Shown one piece after another: positions 1 through 9,049 of a stretch of 64,000 bases of DNA. The notes beneath the pieces were generated by a model. It saw only the letters and a program-made list of their open reading frames with translations. It was not told the DNA's origin and did not search any database. Both the position numbers and the translations under genes were made by a program. The stretch is taken from positions 480,424 to 544,423 of the forward strand of contig JHVP01000004.1 in NCBI GenBank assembly GCA_000620205.1, in the 5' to 3' direction. Numbering within the stretch: position 1 is the first letter of the stretch; each line of letters opens with the position of its first letter. The stretch is from Geodermatophilaceae bacterium URHA0031. GTDB lineage: Bacteria > Actinomycetota > Actinomycetes > Mycobacteriales > Geodermatophilaceae.

Positions 1-621
1 CAGGCCGCGGTGTGGAAGCATCGCGCCCTTCGGGAAGCCGGTCGTCCCGGACGTGTACTGGATCTGGGCGATGTCACCAGGCGCGACGGCGGGCAGGTCG
101 TCCTCCACCGCCGAAGCCAGGAACTCGTCCCACTGCTCGAGGTTGACGACGTCGCGCAGGACCGGAAGATCGGGGCGGACGCTCCCGACCACCGCCAACA
201 GGTCGGTGCCCCGGTAGTGAGGCTGGACGAGAACCCCGCTGGCCCTCGACTGGCGCAGCACGTGTGTCAGCTCCGCCGCCCGGTACGCGGGATTCACCGT
301 CACGAGGGTGAGCCCGGCCAGTGCCGCCCCGAATTCGACAAGAGGCCATTCCGCCAGGTTGGCGGCCCAGATGGCGACGTGCTCACCGGGTTCGTAGCGC
401 CGCAGCAGCGCCCGGGCTGCCCGCATCGCGTCGCCCCGCAGCTGCGAGAACGTCCAGGTCCGATGGATGCCGGGGTCGCCCGGTGCCACTAAGGCGGTCG
501 CGCCGCCCCAGCGCCGCGCCGCCTCTTCCAGTACGTCGCCGATCGTGCGCTCCCCGGTCACCCCCATGTCGCGCGCAGCTGGGGGCGGGGCCATAGCGGA
601 CGTGCGTCGCTCGGGCGCCAT
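1..621 (-). CDS. Acyl-CoA synthetase (AMP-forming), N-terminal part, cut by window edge
   Basis: The first 207 codons of an adenylate-forming ligase read on the minus strand and continue beyond base 1. Class I acyl-CoA synthetases activate a carboxylic acid with ATP and transfer it to CoA in the cytoplasm. The visible part has the usual N-terminal core and ends just after the AMP-binding motif YTSGTTGFPKGAM, the family hallmark. ATG at 621 is chosen because GGAGGA lies 5 bases upstream; in-frame ATGs at 594 and 567 are alternatives. Substrate cannot be told. The same motif variant (TSGTTGFPKGAM) occurs in the synthetase at 29701-31200, so the two may be related. Confidence 0.93.
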   Translation of the reverse strand, partial: MAPERRTSAMAPPPAARDMGVTGERTIGDVLEEAARRWGGATALVAPGDPGIHRTWTFSQLRGDAMRAARALLRRYEPGEHVAIWAANLAEWPLVEFGAALAGLTLVTVNPAYRAAELTHVLRQSRASGVLVQPHYRGTDLLAVVGSVRPDLPVLRDVVNLEQWDEFLASAVEDDLPAVAPGDIAQIQYTSGTTGFPKGAMLPHRGL

Positions 622-1258
622 GGGTCCTCCGGATGAGGCAGCAGGGGCTCACAGAGCGCCGGCCCGACGCGGTTCGGCCGGGTGCGGCACCGGCGTCCTA
701 GCAGTGGCCTGGGGTGGCCACAAGGCGGGACGTCCTCCGTGCCGGTCGCCGCCGGTGCCCGGTCAGGGAGCCGTGACCACCGGCAGCCACCCTGTGGCTC
801 CTGGTCAGGTGCGGACGGCGACCCGCCGCGAACCGTGTGCGTATGTGCCATGTCGCCCCTCGGACACCGAGTCTCCGGCGCTCAGCGCCTGACCAACAGA
901 GAAGACCCCGTGGTAGCCGTCACACATCACGCCAGCGGACTTGACGGCAGGGCTGTGGTCCCGCGGCTCCTCGTGCTCGGAAGTCCGACGGGCTTGCCGA
1001 CGCTGGGAGCGCCCTCCGACAGTTGCCGTCCCGCCGAGGGTCCTCGCCCTGCCGGCCGGGATGCCGGCGACCGGCGGCCAGTGATCGCACCGGCACGACC
1101 GAGAGATGGACATGAGGTGGAAACGTGGACGGTGCGTCGCCGCACACATTGCCTTCCTAGCCTCCGTGGCACAGGAGGCGCCCGTGACGCACGCAGCCAT
1201 CGTCACCCTCGACGTGACCGCCGCCCGGCCGCGCCGTTCCCCGAGGCCGGGAAACGGC
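622..1258. other. Non-coding stretch, no recognisable gene
   Basis: No open frame here looks like a protein family. Long frames exist on both strands but are Arg/Pro-rich low-complexity translations typical of unread GC-rich DNA. It holds the divergent promoters of the synthetase to the left and, presumably, of the purine genes to the right. Confidence 0.5.
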
Positions 1259-1572
1259 ATGAGCAGCCTCGGCACGCACGTCTTGGGTGCGGCGTTCGGC
1301 ATCCCCGCCGCCGGCGTCGCGGTCCGCCTCGACGGCCCGCCCGGTGTCGGAAGCGAGCTGGAGCATGCGGTCACCGTTACAGACCACCGCACCGCTTTCG
1401 AGGGCGGCCTGGCAGGGGATCGCACACGCTCCGCTCTACGACTGGGCCGTGATTCACCAGCTCTGATCGCAGCACCTCCCACCCCGAGGCCGCCGTCACG
1501 TTCGCCGTCGACCCCGCGCAGCGCCACCACCACGTGGCACTGCTGATCAGCCCCTTGTCCCACACCACCTAG
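1259..1572 (+). pseudogene. 5-hydroxyisourate hydrolase, frameshifted remnant
   Basis: Two reading frames together resemble the transthyretin-like 5-hydroxyisourate hydrolase, which acts after uricase. From ATG 1259 the N-terminal hallmark reads SSLGTHVLGAAFGIPAAG, close to the family's LSTHVLDxAxGxPAAG. Near 1460-1500 the frame is lost, and the C-terminal strand reads HPEAAVTFAVDP then HHHVALLISP in another frame, stopping at 1572. The family's C-terminal YRGS tetrapeptide, needed for catalysis, is absent, the end being SPLSHTT. The middle is also poorly conserved. It sits 14 bases upstream of intact uricase, the usual gene order. I read it as decayed rather than a sequencing slip, because the ends are altered as well. 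Confidence 0.75.
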
Positions 1573-1586
1573 CGAGGGAGTTGACC

Positions 1587-2552
1587 ATGGCCGCACCGAC
1601 GACCGAGTCCACCCCGTCCACCGAACCTGCCACGCCGACGGGACGGATCGTGCTGGGCGCCAACCAGTACGGCAAGGCCGAGTGCCGCCTCGTGCGCATC
1701 ACGCGCGACACGCCGGTCCACCGGATCGAGGACCTCAACGTCTCCTCGCAGCTGCGCGGTGACTTCACGGCCTGCCACACCGACGGCGACAACAGCAAGG
1801 TCGTCGCCACCGACACACAGAAGAACACCGTCTACGCCTTCGCCAAGGAGTACGGCGTGGGCGCGCCAGAGGAATTCCTCCTCACACTGGGCCGCCACTT
1901 CGTCGAGTCCTTCGTCTGGGTCAGCGGCGGCCGGTGGGAGGCCGAGCAGTTCGCGTGGGAGCGGATCGTCGTGAACGGACAGCCACACGACCACGCCTTC
2001 GTCCGCAGCGGCCGGGCGACCCGGACCACCGTGGTGCAGATCGACGGCGACGAGTCGTTCGTGCTGTCCGGCATCAAGGACTGCGTGGTGCTCAAGTCGA
2101 CCGGCTCGGAGTTCCACGGGTTCCCACGCGACCGCTTCACGACGCTGGCCGAGACCGACGACCGGATTCTCGCCACCAGCGTCACCGCCTGGTGGCGCTA
2201 CGGCGGGGACGGGTCCGACGGCTTCGCCGGGCTGGACTTCAACGCGTCCCACGCCGCCATCGAAGCAACGCTGCTGGAGACCTTCGCCGGCGTCCACTCC
2301 CTCGCGCTGCAACAGACGATCTTCGAGGCAGGCAAAGCGATCCTCGAGGCCCATCCGGAGGTGGCCGAGGTCAAGATGTCGTGCCCCAACAAGCACCACT
2401 TCCTGGTGGACCTGACGCCCTTCGGGATGGAGAACCCCAACGAGGTCTTCGTCGCCGCCGACCGTCCCTACGGCCTGATCCAGGCCACGATCCAGCGCGA
2501 GGGCCTGCCCGGCGCGCCACGGGCCTGGGCGACCGTGCCCGGCTTCTGCTGA
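1587..2552 (+). CDS. pucL: Urate oxidase (uricase)
   Basis: Cofactor-free urate oxidase converts urate to 5-hydroxyisourate with O2, giving H2O2. The 321-residue product has the expected length and two T-fold halves. Visible motifs are NQYGKAECRLVRI with the catalytic Lys at about residue 30, VVATDTQKNTVYAFA with the active-site Thr at about 75, the FVESF segment, and the C-terminal SCPNKHHFLVDL. ATG 1587 is preferred over the in-frame TTG at 1581 because GGGAG stands 6 bases upstream of it. It lies between a broken hydroxyisourate hydrolase and a nucleobase permease 37 bases downstream, probably one purine-degradation transcript. The product must be processed by an enzyme elsewhere or decay spontaneously. 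Confidence 0.97.
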   Translation: MAAPTTESTPSTEPATPTGRIVLGANQYGKAECRLVRITRDTPVHRIEDLNVSSQLRGDFTACHTDGDNSKVVATDTQKNTVYAFAKEYGVGAPEEFLLTLGRHFVESFVWVSGGRWEAEQFAWERIVVNGQPHDHAFVRSGRATRTTVVQIDGDESFVLSGIKDCVVLKSTGSEFHGFPRDRFTTLAETDDRILATSVTAWWRYGGDGSDGFAGLDFNASHAAIEATLLETFAGVHSLALQQTIFEAGKAILEAHPEVAEVKMSCPNKHHFLVDLTPFGMENPNEVFVAADRPYGLIQATIQREGLPGAPRAWATVPGFC

Positions 2553-2589
2553 CCCGGCACCTCCCCCTCGAAGCCCCAGGAGCTCCGCC

Positions 2590-4086
2590 ATGGAACACGA
2601 CCCCGCGACCCGCAGCGCCTCGGCCGGCGACGCATCCGTCGACCACGTCCCCGAGAACCGCCCCGAGGACCAGAAGCTGCCTCCGCCGCAGCTCATCGGC
2701 TACGGCGTCCAACACATCCTGTCGATGTTCGGCGGGGTGATCGCGGTGCCGTTCATCATCGGCGGCGCCGCCGGCCTGCAAGGCGCCGAGCTGGGCCTGC
2801 TCGTCTCCAGCGCGCTGTTCGTCAGCGGCGTCGCAACCCTGCTGCAGACCCTCGGCGTGCCGTTCTTCGGCTCCCGCCTGCCGCTGGTGCAGGGCATTTC
2901 ATTCGCGGCGGTCTCCACGATGATCACCATCGTCACCGGTGAGCGGACCGGCGAGCGCGGGCTGCGTGTCGTCTTCGGCGCGATCATCGTCGCGGCGGTG
3001 ATCGGCTTGCTGATCGCACCCGTCTTCTCCAAGGTGGTGCGCTTCTTCCCGGCTGTGGTGACCGGTTCGGTGATCACGGTCATCGGAATCTCGCTGATCC
3101 CGGTCGCCGGCGGTTGGATCACGTCCCAGGAGGAGAGCGCCTCCGGCACGGCGATCACGCTCGCGGCGTTCACCTTCGGGCTCGTGATCGTCCTCAGCAA
3201 GATCCCGGTCCTCTCCCGGCTGGCCATCCTGCTCGCGCTGGTGGGGGGCACGGCCTTCGCCGCGATCCTCGGCGAGACGACGTGGACCGGGAGCGACGCC
3301 GACGTCCTGGCGCTGCCCCAGCCGTTCGCGTTCGGTGCGCCGATCTTCCAGATCGGGGCGATCGTCTCGATGTTCATCGTGATCCTGGTGATCATGGTGG
3401 AGACCACCGCCGACATCCTCGCCGTGGGCGAGGTGGTGGGCACCAGGGTCGACAACAAGCGGATCGCGTCCGGCCTGCGCGCGGACATGCTCGCGTCCGC
3501 CGTGGCGCCGGTCCTCAACTCCTTCCCGGCCACCGCGTTCGCCCAGAACGTCGGGCTGGTGGCCCTGACCGGCGTCAAGAGCCGATTCGCGGTGGCGGTC
3601 GGCGGCGGCGTGCTCACCGTCCTCGGTCTCTCGCCAGTGCTCGCGGCAGTGGTCAGCCTGCTGCCGCTGCCCGTGCTGGCCGGCGCCGGCATCGTGCTGT
3701 TCGGGTCGGTGACCGCCAGCGGCATCCGGACCCTCGGCAAGGTGGACTACGACCGCAACAACAACATGATCATCGTCGCGGCAGCGGTTGGCTTCGGAGT
3801 CATCCCGATCGCCTGGCCGGAGTTCTGGGGCGCGTTCCCGGACTGGTGGCAGACGATCTTCGACTCCGAGATCTCGGCCGCCGCAATCGTGGCCTTCCTG
3901 TTGAACCTCTTCTTCAACGTGCTGCTCCCCGGAACCCCGAAGAACCCGACCTACCCGTCCGTCGGCCCGGCGGTGCAGGTGACCGAGGAGGAGGCCGAGG
4001 TCCTCGCCAAGGGCGGCAGCTTCGAGGCCGGCAAACCCGTGGAAGTGGAGGACCGCAAGCCCGTCCAGGCGGAGGACCGCCCCTGA
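2590..4086 (+). CDS. NCS2 family xanthine/urate permease
   Basis: A 498-residue polytopic membrane protein of the nucleobase:cation symporter-2 family, which imports xanthine, urate or uracil with protons or sodium. About 12-14 hydrophobic segments run from residue 35 to 445. The family signature near residue 318 reads FAQNVGLVALTGVKSR (consensus QNxGxxxxTxxxSR), followed by a Leu-rich helix. The hydrophilic tail is acidic with repeated VEDRKPV/AEDRP. Its position directly after uricase suggests urate or xanthine as substrate, as for the PucJ/PucK transporters of Bacillus. The exact substrate is inference. Confidence 0.95.
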   Translation: MEHDPATRSASAGDASVDHVPENRPEDQKLPPPQLIGYGVQHILSMFGGVIAVPFIIGGAAGLQGAELGLLVSSALFVSGVATLLQTLGVPFFGSRLPLVQGISFAAVSTMITIVTGERTGERGLRVVFGAIIVAAVIGLLIAPVFSKVVRFFPAVVTGSVITVIGISLIPVAGGWITSQEESASGTAITLAAFTFGLVIVLSKIPVLSRLAILLALVGGTAFAAILGETTWTGSDADVLALPQPFAFGAPIFQIGAIVSMFIVILVIMVETTADILAVGEVVGTRVDNKRIASGLRADMLASAVAPVLNSFPATAFAQNVGLVALTGVKSRFAVAVGGGVLTVLGLSPVLAAVVSLLPLPVLAGAGIVLFGSVTASGIRTLGKVDYDRNNNMIIVAAAVGFGVIPIAWPEFWGAFPDWWQTIFDSEISAAAIVAFLLNLFFNVLLPGTPKNPTYPSVGPAVQVTEEEAEVLAKGGSFEAGKPVEVEDRKPVQAEDRP

Positions 4087-4421
4087 CCGCGCCGACCTCG
4101 GTCAGCGGGGGCTGCGGCGCCGCTTTCTGCGCCTAGCAGGCGGTGGTACCCCACGACCTCCTCACCTTGACGTCGGCCGAGGCGCGGGCTTGATCGGCAG
4201 CCCCGCAGGGGACCAGGCCCTTGGGCGTGGGCAGAAGTGCGCCCATGTCATCAGGCCCAGCCGTATCGCACGACTACTACAGGTGCGACAACCGGTTCGG
4301 ACGGCGCGTCAACCCACCCCAGACGAGGCGTCTTCGGCCATCAGTGCCGTGCGAGGCGTGGGATGTCAGGCATGACACGGGTCTGGCTCACCGCGGGCGG
4401 CGTTCGCCTTCGCACCACAGA
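4087..4421. other. Intergenic region
   Basis: Spacer between the permease and the XRE regulator. No protein family or RNA structure recognised. Short frames here have no ribosome-binding site or family resemblance. Confidence 0.5.
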
Positions 4422-4467
4422 GTGAAAGATCCATTGCAATATTTCACGCAAGGACTAGGGTTCTGCC
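4422..4467 (+). promoter_or_regulatory. Putative promoter/operator of the XRE regulator, perhaps leaderless
   Basis: An inverted repeat GTGAAA-N14-TTTCAC (4422-4447) with an internal ATTGCAAT palindrome lies just upstream of the GTG at 4468. TTGCAA (4435-4440) and TAGGGT (4456-4461) could be -35 and -10 boxes with a 15-base spacer. The -10 would end 6 bases before the start codon, which fits a leaderless transcript. The AT-rich patch stands out from the surrounding DNA. Autoregulation through the inverted repeat is inference. Confidence 0.4.
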
Positions 4468-5346
4468 GTGGTCACCGACACCCCCTCCACCCGGGAGAAG
4501 CGGCTCGCGAGGGAACTGCGGCTGCTGCGTGAGCTGGCGCAGCTGCACGGCAAGGACGTCGCCGAGCGGCTGGGCTGGTCGGCGTCCAAGGTCTCCCGGA
4601 TCGAGACCGGCCGCACCGGCATCGGCGCCGACGACCTCGAGCGGCTGCTGGAGCTCTATCGGGTGCCCGATCCCCAGGCCACCTTCCTGCGCCGGCTGGC
4701 CCCCACCGCGCGGACCAAAGGATGGTGGGACGCCTACGCCGACACGCTGCCCTCCCGTTACGCCGACCTCATCCGGCTGGAGGCCGGTTCCCAAGAGCTG
4801 CGCTGCTACGCCGCACTGGTGCCACACCCCCTGGTGCAGTCGCTGGCCTACGACAGGGAGATCATCCTCGCCACCTGGGAGGCGCTGGCACCGGCCGAGG
4901 TCGACCGCCGGGTGCAGGCGTGCCGCCGCCGCCAGGACGTGCTCGATGCCCGCCTGCACCGCCGGCCGCTACAGCTGTCCGCGATCATCGACGAATCGGT
5001 CCTGCACCGCCGCGTCCTCGCCGACGACGACACCCGCGACCTGACGATCCGCCGCGGCCAGCTCGAGCACCTGCTCACCGCCGCCACCCGCCCCAACGTC
5101 ACCCTGCGGATCCTGCCCTTCGCCGCCGGCCTGCCGCCGGTGACCGCCGGCTCCTTCTCCATCCTGGACTCCCGCGCCACCGGCGCCGCCGACGTCGTCT
5201 ACGTGGAGAACAAGACCCGCGTCCACTTCATCGACGCCGAGGCCGAGGTGCACCGCCACACCCAAGCTTTTGACTACCTGGCCACCCAGGCCCTGGCCCC
5301 CGACGCATCGGTGAACCTCATCGAAGGAGCCCTGCACAAGCTGTGA
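4468..5346 (+). CDS. XRE-family regulator with DUF5753
   Basis: A 292-residue cytoplasmic DNA-binding protein. Residues about 10-60 form a helix-turn-helix with the recognition segment AERLGWSASKVSRIETGRTG. Residues about 95-285 match the DUF5753 domain, with landmarks at the ENKTR and RILPFAAG segments. Such proteins are abundant in actinobacteria and often pair with a small DUF397 protein. No DUF397 gene follows directly, although a 39-residue peptide at 61625-61744 shows a weak resemblance. GTG 4468 is the first plausible start and has no good Shine-Dalgarno, consistent with the leaderless promoter proposed just upstream. Its target is unknown. Confidence 0.92.
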   Translation: MVTDTPSTREKRLARELRLLRELAQLHGKDVAERLGWSASKVSRIETGRTGIGADDLERLLELYRVPDPQATFLRRLAPTARTKGWWDAYADTLPSRYADLIRLEAGSQELRCYAALVPHPLVQSLAYDREIILATWEALAPAEVDRRVQACRRRQDVLDARLHRRPLQLSAIIDESVLHRRVLADDDTRDLTIRRGQLEHLLTAATRPNVTLRILPFAAGLPPVTAGSFSILDSRATGAADVVYVENKTRVHFIDAEAEVHRHTQAFDYLATQALAPDASVNLIEGALHKL

Positions 5347-5594
5347 CGACCGGGGCCGACGGACAACGACGGCCCGCCGCTCATCGGCGACCTCCATGTC
5401 CATGCGCGCTCGCATGACGCACGTACGGGGTTGCTCCATGGGGGCGGACGCCGGCCCATCCAGACCGCTCGCACACCGCCCATAGGCAGAGCCGTTGGCG
5501 AGCCTGGCTCATTGCCGCTTCACAGCGGCCGCGCGTCGCCAGAAGACCCCTGGCACCGCGGACCGACCGGCCCGCCGCGCACAAGGGGCGCTCG

Positions 5595-6025
5595 ATGGAC
5601 ACCCAGCAGACGGTCGTGGTCACCGGTGCCGCCAGCGGGATGGGGCGGGCTGTCGTCGACCGGCTTCTCGGTACCGGCGACCGGGTGCTCGGACTGGACA
5701 GGGCCGTCGACACGATCGACGCCCTGGCCGACCAGCTGGGACCGGCCTTCGCGCCGCTGGCAGTGGACGTCGTCGACCGAGCGGCGCTCGACATGGGCCT
5801 GCACCCAGCGCTCACCGGGGAGTCGCTGAGGGCGGTGGTGAACGCCGCCGGCGTTCACCCGCCCACCACGCTCGCCGACGTGACCCGCGAACGCCACGAC
5901 CTCAATTCGGCGTCAACGTGCACGGCACGCTGAACGTCATCGCGGCCTCGGTGCCGCGCCTGCGTACCGCCGGGCAGGACCTTCACGTCCGCCGCCGTGG
6001 CCGACTTCTCAGTGGTGCCGGCCGC
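5595..6025 (+). pseudogene. SDR-family oxidoreductase, frameshifted and truncated
   Basis: From ATG 5595 the frame encodes the Rossmann start TVVVTGAASGMGRAVVDRL, an acidic LGLDRA segment and the NAAG-type AVVNAAGVH motif. Around 5905 the frame breaks; FGVNVHGTLNVIAASVPRL continues in the next frame. Near 5975 it shifts again to read TSAAVADFSV, the place of the family's S-S-V-A-x-F active-site strand. The remainder, including the YxxxK catalytic motif, is missing, because the DNA then becomes the 3' end of the minus-strand gene ending at 6009. Two frameshifts plus truncation make this a true pseudogene. Confidence 0.82.
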
Positions 6026-6845
6026 GGTCCACCGACGCCGAGTCCACCGGCGACGAGTCCACTGGCACCGGCGGGATCTGGTCGCGCTTGGTGACCGACA
6101 GGTAGGCCACCACCACCAGGATGGTGACGAGGAAGATGACGCTCGTCAGCGTCGTGCCCAGCCCCAGTCCCCCGTCGGCCGTGGGCTGGGAGAAGCCGTC
6201 GCCGAGTGACGCCCCGAGCGGGCGGGTCAACACGTAGGCGATCCAGAAGGTCAGGATCGCGTTGGCCCCGAACACCAGGTGGCTGACGGCGACAGCGCCG
6301 ATCAGCAGGGCGAACAGCAGCGCCGACCACCAGTACCCGATGCCCAGCCGTTCGGCGACCAGGTCGCCGGCAGCGGTGCCGAGGGCGAAGGTGAACAGGA
6401 TGGCCAGCCAGTAGAAGGCCTCCCGCCGGCGGGTGACGATGCTGTGGATCGACAGCGTCCGCTCGGCCCGGTACCAGGCGGTGAAGGTGAGGGCCAGGGC
6501 GACCGTGAACACCGCAGTGGTCAGCTCCAGCGGCACCCCGAGGTTGTCGGTGAGGTTGTCGGTGATCAGCGTGCCGACGACGCTGATCAGCACCACGGTC
6601 GCCCAGTACACCGGCGGCACGTAGCGCCGGGCGCGGAACTGGAACCAGAGAACGACGAGGAAGACCGCGCCCACGGCGAGCGTGGTGCCGGTCAGGCCGA
6701 AGCCCAGTGTCTCGTTGAGGTAGTCCGCTGCGGTCTCCCCCACCGTCGTCGCGAGGATCTTGATGACCCAGAACCAGATGGTGACCTCAGGGACCTTGTT
6801 GAGCAGCGCGCGCGCCGTGCCGGCCGGAGCTCGAGTCGTGTCCAT
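6009..6845 (-). CDS. DUF347/COG4705 membrane protein
   Basis: A 278-residue integral membrane protein with about eight hydrophobic helices. It repeats the DUF347 pattern: KVPEVTIWFWVIKILATTVGETAADYLN at the N-terminus is split over two helices, and EAFYWLAILFTFALGTAAGDL at mid-protein is the second copy. Function of the family is not established. ATG 6845 gives the compact form; an in-frame extension to 6887 is possible but looks non-coding. It is divergent from the response regulator at 6937 with 91 bases between, so the two-component pair may control it, as reported in some proteobacterial neighbourhoods. Its 3' end abuts the SDR remnant. Confidence 0.88.
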   Translation of the reverse strand: MDTTRAPAGTARALLNKVPEVTIWFWVIKILATTVGETAADYLNETLGFGLTGTTLAVGAVFLVVLWFQFRARRYVPPVYWATVVLISVVGTLITDNLTDNLGVPLELTTAVFTVALALTFTAWYRAERTLSIHSIVTRRREAFYWLAILFTFALGTAAGDLVAERLGIGYWWSALLFALLIGAVAVSHLVFGANAILTFWIAYVLTRPLGASLGDGFSQPTADGGLGLGTTLTSVIFLVTILVVVAYLSVTKRDQIPPVPVDSSPVDSASVDRGRHH

Positions 6846-6936
6846 GGGCGCAGCGTGGCGACCCGCACCTGCACACGACCTGAACACCGTCCGGCCGGTC
6901 CCGCGGGTGCGGAGGCCGGACAGCCATCATGGCGGC

Positions 6937-7623
6937 GTGACAGTCGCCGGCCGCCCCCTTGTCCTCGTGGTGGAGGACGACCACCAGCTCCGCGGCCTGG
7001 TCGCGCGCGGGCTGCGGGAGAACGGCCTCGACGTCGTGACCGCCAGCGACGGCGCCGGTGCGCTGGCGGCCGTCACGCAGCAGGCGGCACCCGCCTTCGA
7101 CGCGGTGGTGCTGGACATCGGGCTGCCCGACTCCGACGGCCGGGACGTCTGCCAGGCGCTGCGGGCGCGTGGGATGACCAGCCCCGTGCTGTTCCTGACC
7201 GCCCGGGACCAGTTGCACGACGTGCTGTCCGGCTTCGCCGCCGGGGCCGACGACTACCTCGCCAAGCCCTTCCACGTCAGTGAGCTGGTGGCCCGGCTAC
7301 GAGTCGCCGTCCGCCGGTCGGCGCCGGCGCCCACGGCCGCCAGCGGCCTGTCCCTCGACCCGATCTCGCACGCCCTGCTGGGGCCGGCATCGACACAACG
7401 GCTCACCCCGACCGAGTTCCGGGTGCTGGCAGAGCTGATGGCCCGGCCCGGTGAGGTCGTCCGCCGGCGCGACCTGCTGGCCGCCGGCTGGCCGGACGGC
7501 GCCCGGGTCGCGGAGAACACGCTGGACCAGTACGTCGCCCGGCTGCGGCGGAAGGTCGACGCCGCCGGTGATCCCGGCCGCTCGATCGAGACCGCGCACG
7601 GCGTGGGCTACACGTTCACGTGA
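6937..7623 (+). CDS. OmpR/PhoP-type response regulator
   Basis: A 228-residue two-domain regulator. The receiver domain (about residues 6-118) has the acidic pair EDD near residue 13, the phosphorylatable Asp at about 60 in VVLDIGLPDSDG, the switch residue in FLTARD, and Lys in YLAKPF. The C-terminal winged helix (about 135-228) contains LTPTEFRVLAELMARPG and the recognition region ENTLDQYVARLRRKV, ending GVGYTF. GTG 6937 is chosen because upstream codons do not look coding. Its TGA overlaps the kinase GTG by 4 bases, so the partners are translationally coupled. Confidence 0.95.
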   Translation: MTVAGRPLVLVVEDDHQLRGLVARGLRENGLDVVTASDGAGALAAVTQQAAPAFDAVVLDIGLPDSDGRDVCQALRARGMTSPVLFLTARDQLHDVLSGFAAGADDYLAKPFHVSELVARLRVAVRRSAPAPTAASGLSLDPISHALLGPASTQRLTPTEFRVLAELMARPGEVVRRRDLLAAGWPDGARVAENTLDQYVARLRRKVDAAGDPGRSIETAHGVGYTFT

Positions 7624-8981
7624 GGCTGCCCGACCGGCTCCGGCCCACGGGCCGCCGCAGTCTGCGGAGTCGGCTGTCCTGGTCGGCATCGCTGGTGGTG
7701 GCGCTGTGGGTCGTCCTGCTCGCCGTGGGCGCCAACCTGCTGCTGGCCCGCGGGCTGGCCACCCAGGCCGACGACGTGCTCCAGGCCCGCGCCGAGGCCA
7801 CCGCGCAGACGGTGCAGGTGGCACCGGACGGCACGGTGTCGGTGCTGGAGGCGCGGGACGACCAGGCGCTCGACGTCGGCACCTGGATCGTCGAGCCCAG
7901 CGGAGCGATCGTGGAGCGGCCGCCGGGGAGCAACGCCCGGCTGGACGCCGTGGCTGCCGAGCTCGCCGGGCGGGGCACCGGTACGCGGGACCTGGAGATC
8001 GACGAACCGCTGCGGCTGCTCTCCCTGCCGATCACCGACGGCGGGGAGCAGGTCGCCGCCGTCGTGACGAGCACGTCGCTGTCCCCCTACCGGCAGGTGG
8101 AGCGGCTCGCGCTCGGGGGCAGCGCCGGCGTGGCCGTCCTGCTGGTGGTGATCGTGCACCTGGTCCTGCGGGCCAACGTCACCCGCGCGCTGCGGCCGGT
8201 GCAGCAGATGAGCGCGCAGGCCAGCGAGTGGAGCGCGGACGACGGCGAACGTCGGTTCGGAGCCGAAGCGCGCCCCCAGGAGCTGGCCGAGCTGGCCGAG
8301 ACCCTCGACCAGCTGCTGGACCGGCAGGCTGCGGTGCTCCGCCACGAGCAGCGGTTCTCCGAGGAGCTGTCCCACGAGCTGCGCACGCCCCTGTCTCGCG
8401 TCCAGGCGGAGATGGACCTGCTCACGTCCCGGCCACGCAGCGCAGCCGAGGTCCGCGAGGCACACCTCGCGATCGACCGCTCGACCCAGGCCATGCGGTC
8501 GATCCTGGACACGATGATGTCCGCCGCCCGCAGCGCGCACTCATCCGCCGTCGGGCGAGCCCGGCTCGACGACGTCCTGCCCCGGTTGGCCGATCCCCAG
8601 GGGCACGCCACCGGAGCCCCGATCGTCGTGCACTGCCCGCCGGGACTGGTGGTGGGTGTCGATGCCGACGTGCTGGTCCGGGCCCTGTCACCGGTGGTCG
8701 ACAACGCACTGCGCTTCGCCCGGTCCGAGGTGGTCGTCCGGGCCCGGCGGGACGCGGGCCGGGTCGTGATCACCGTCGAGGACGACGGCCCGGGGATGAC
8801 CGAGGAGGTCGCCGCGCGAGCCTTCGAGCCGGGCTTCCGCGGAGACCCCGAGGACGGCCACGCCGGCGCCGGGCTCGGCCTCGCCCTGGTCCGACGGCTG
8901 GTCGTGGCCGCCGGCGGCACCGCGCGGGCCACCGCAACTCCGGGAGGTGGCCGGGTCACGGTGACCCTGCCGCCCGGCTGA
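7620..8981 (+). CDS. Sensor histidine kinase, partner of the OmpR-type regulator
   Basis: A 453-residue membrane kinase. A first transmembrane helix (about residues 17-42) and a second (about 160-185) enclose an extracytoplasmic sensor region. HAMP follows, then the HisKA dimerisation domain with phospho-acceptor His at about 252 in EELSHELRTPLSRV. The HATPase domain has DNALRFA (N box), VEDDGPGM (G1) and GAGLGLALVRRLV (G2). All catalytic boxes are intact. It starts with GTG 7620 inside the stop codon of the regulator gene. The signal is unknown; the neighbouring DedA and envelope genes suggest a cell-surface role, which is inference. Confidence 0.95.
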   Translation: MRLPDRLRPTGRRSLRSRLSWSASLVVALWVVLLAVGANLLLARGLATQADDVLQARAEATAQTVQVAPDGTVSVLEARDDQALDVGTWIVEPSGAIVERPPGSNARLDAVAAELAGRGTGTRDLEIDEPLRLLSLPITDGGEQVAAVVTSTSLSPYRQVERLALGGSAGVAVLLVVIVHLVLRANVTRALRPVQQMSAQASEWSADDGERRFGAEARPQELAELAETLDQLLDRQAAVLRHEQRFSEELSHELRTPLSRVQAEMDLLTSRPRSAAEVREAHLAIDRSTQAMRSILDTMMSAARSAHSSAVGRARLDDVLPRLADPQGHATGAPIVVHCPPGLVVGVDADVLVRALSPVVDNALRFARSEVVVRARRDAGRVVITVEDDGPGMTEEVAARAFEPGFRGDPEDGHAGAGLGLALVRRLVVAAGGTARATATPGGGRVTVTLPPG

Positions 8982-9049
8982 GGCGTCCGTGGCCGAAGAC
9001 ACCGGGCACGTTCAGGTGGCGTACAGGTGCCCGGCCCCACTGTGGGTGC

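Noticed and set aside
682..1596. Overlapping frames upstream of the uricase group on both strands
   Set aside because: Low-complexity composition; only the hydroxyisourate hydrolase pieces after 1259 are recognisable.
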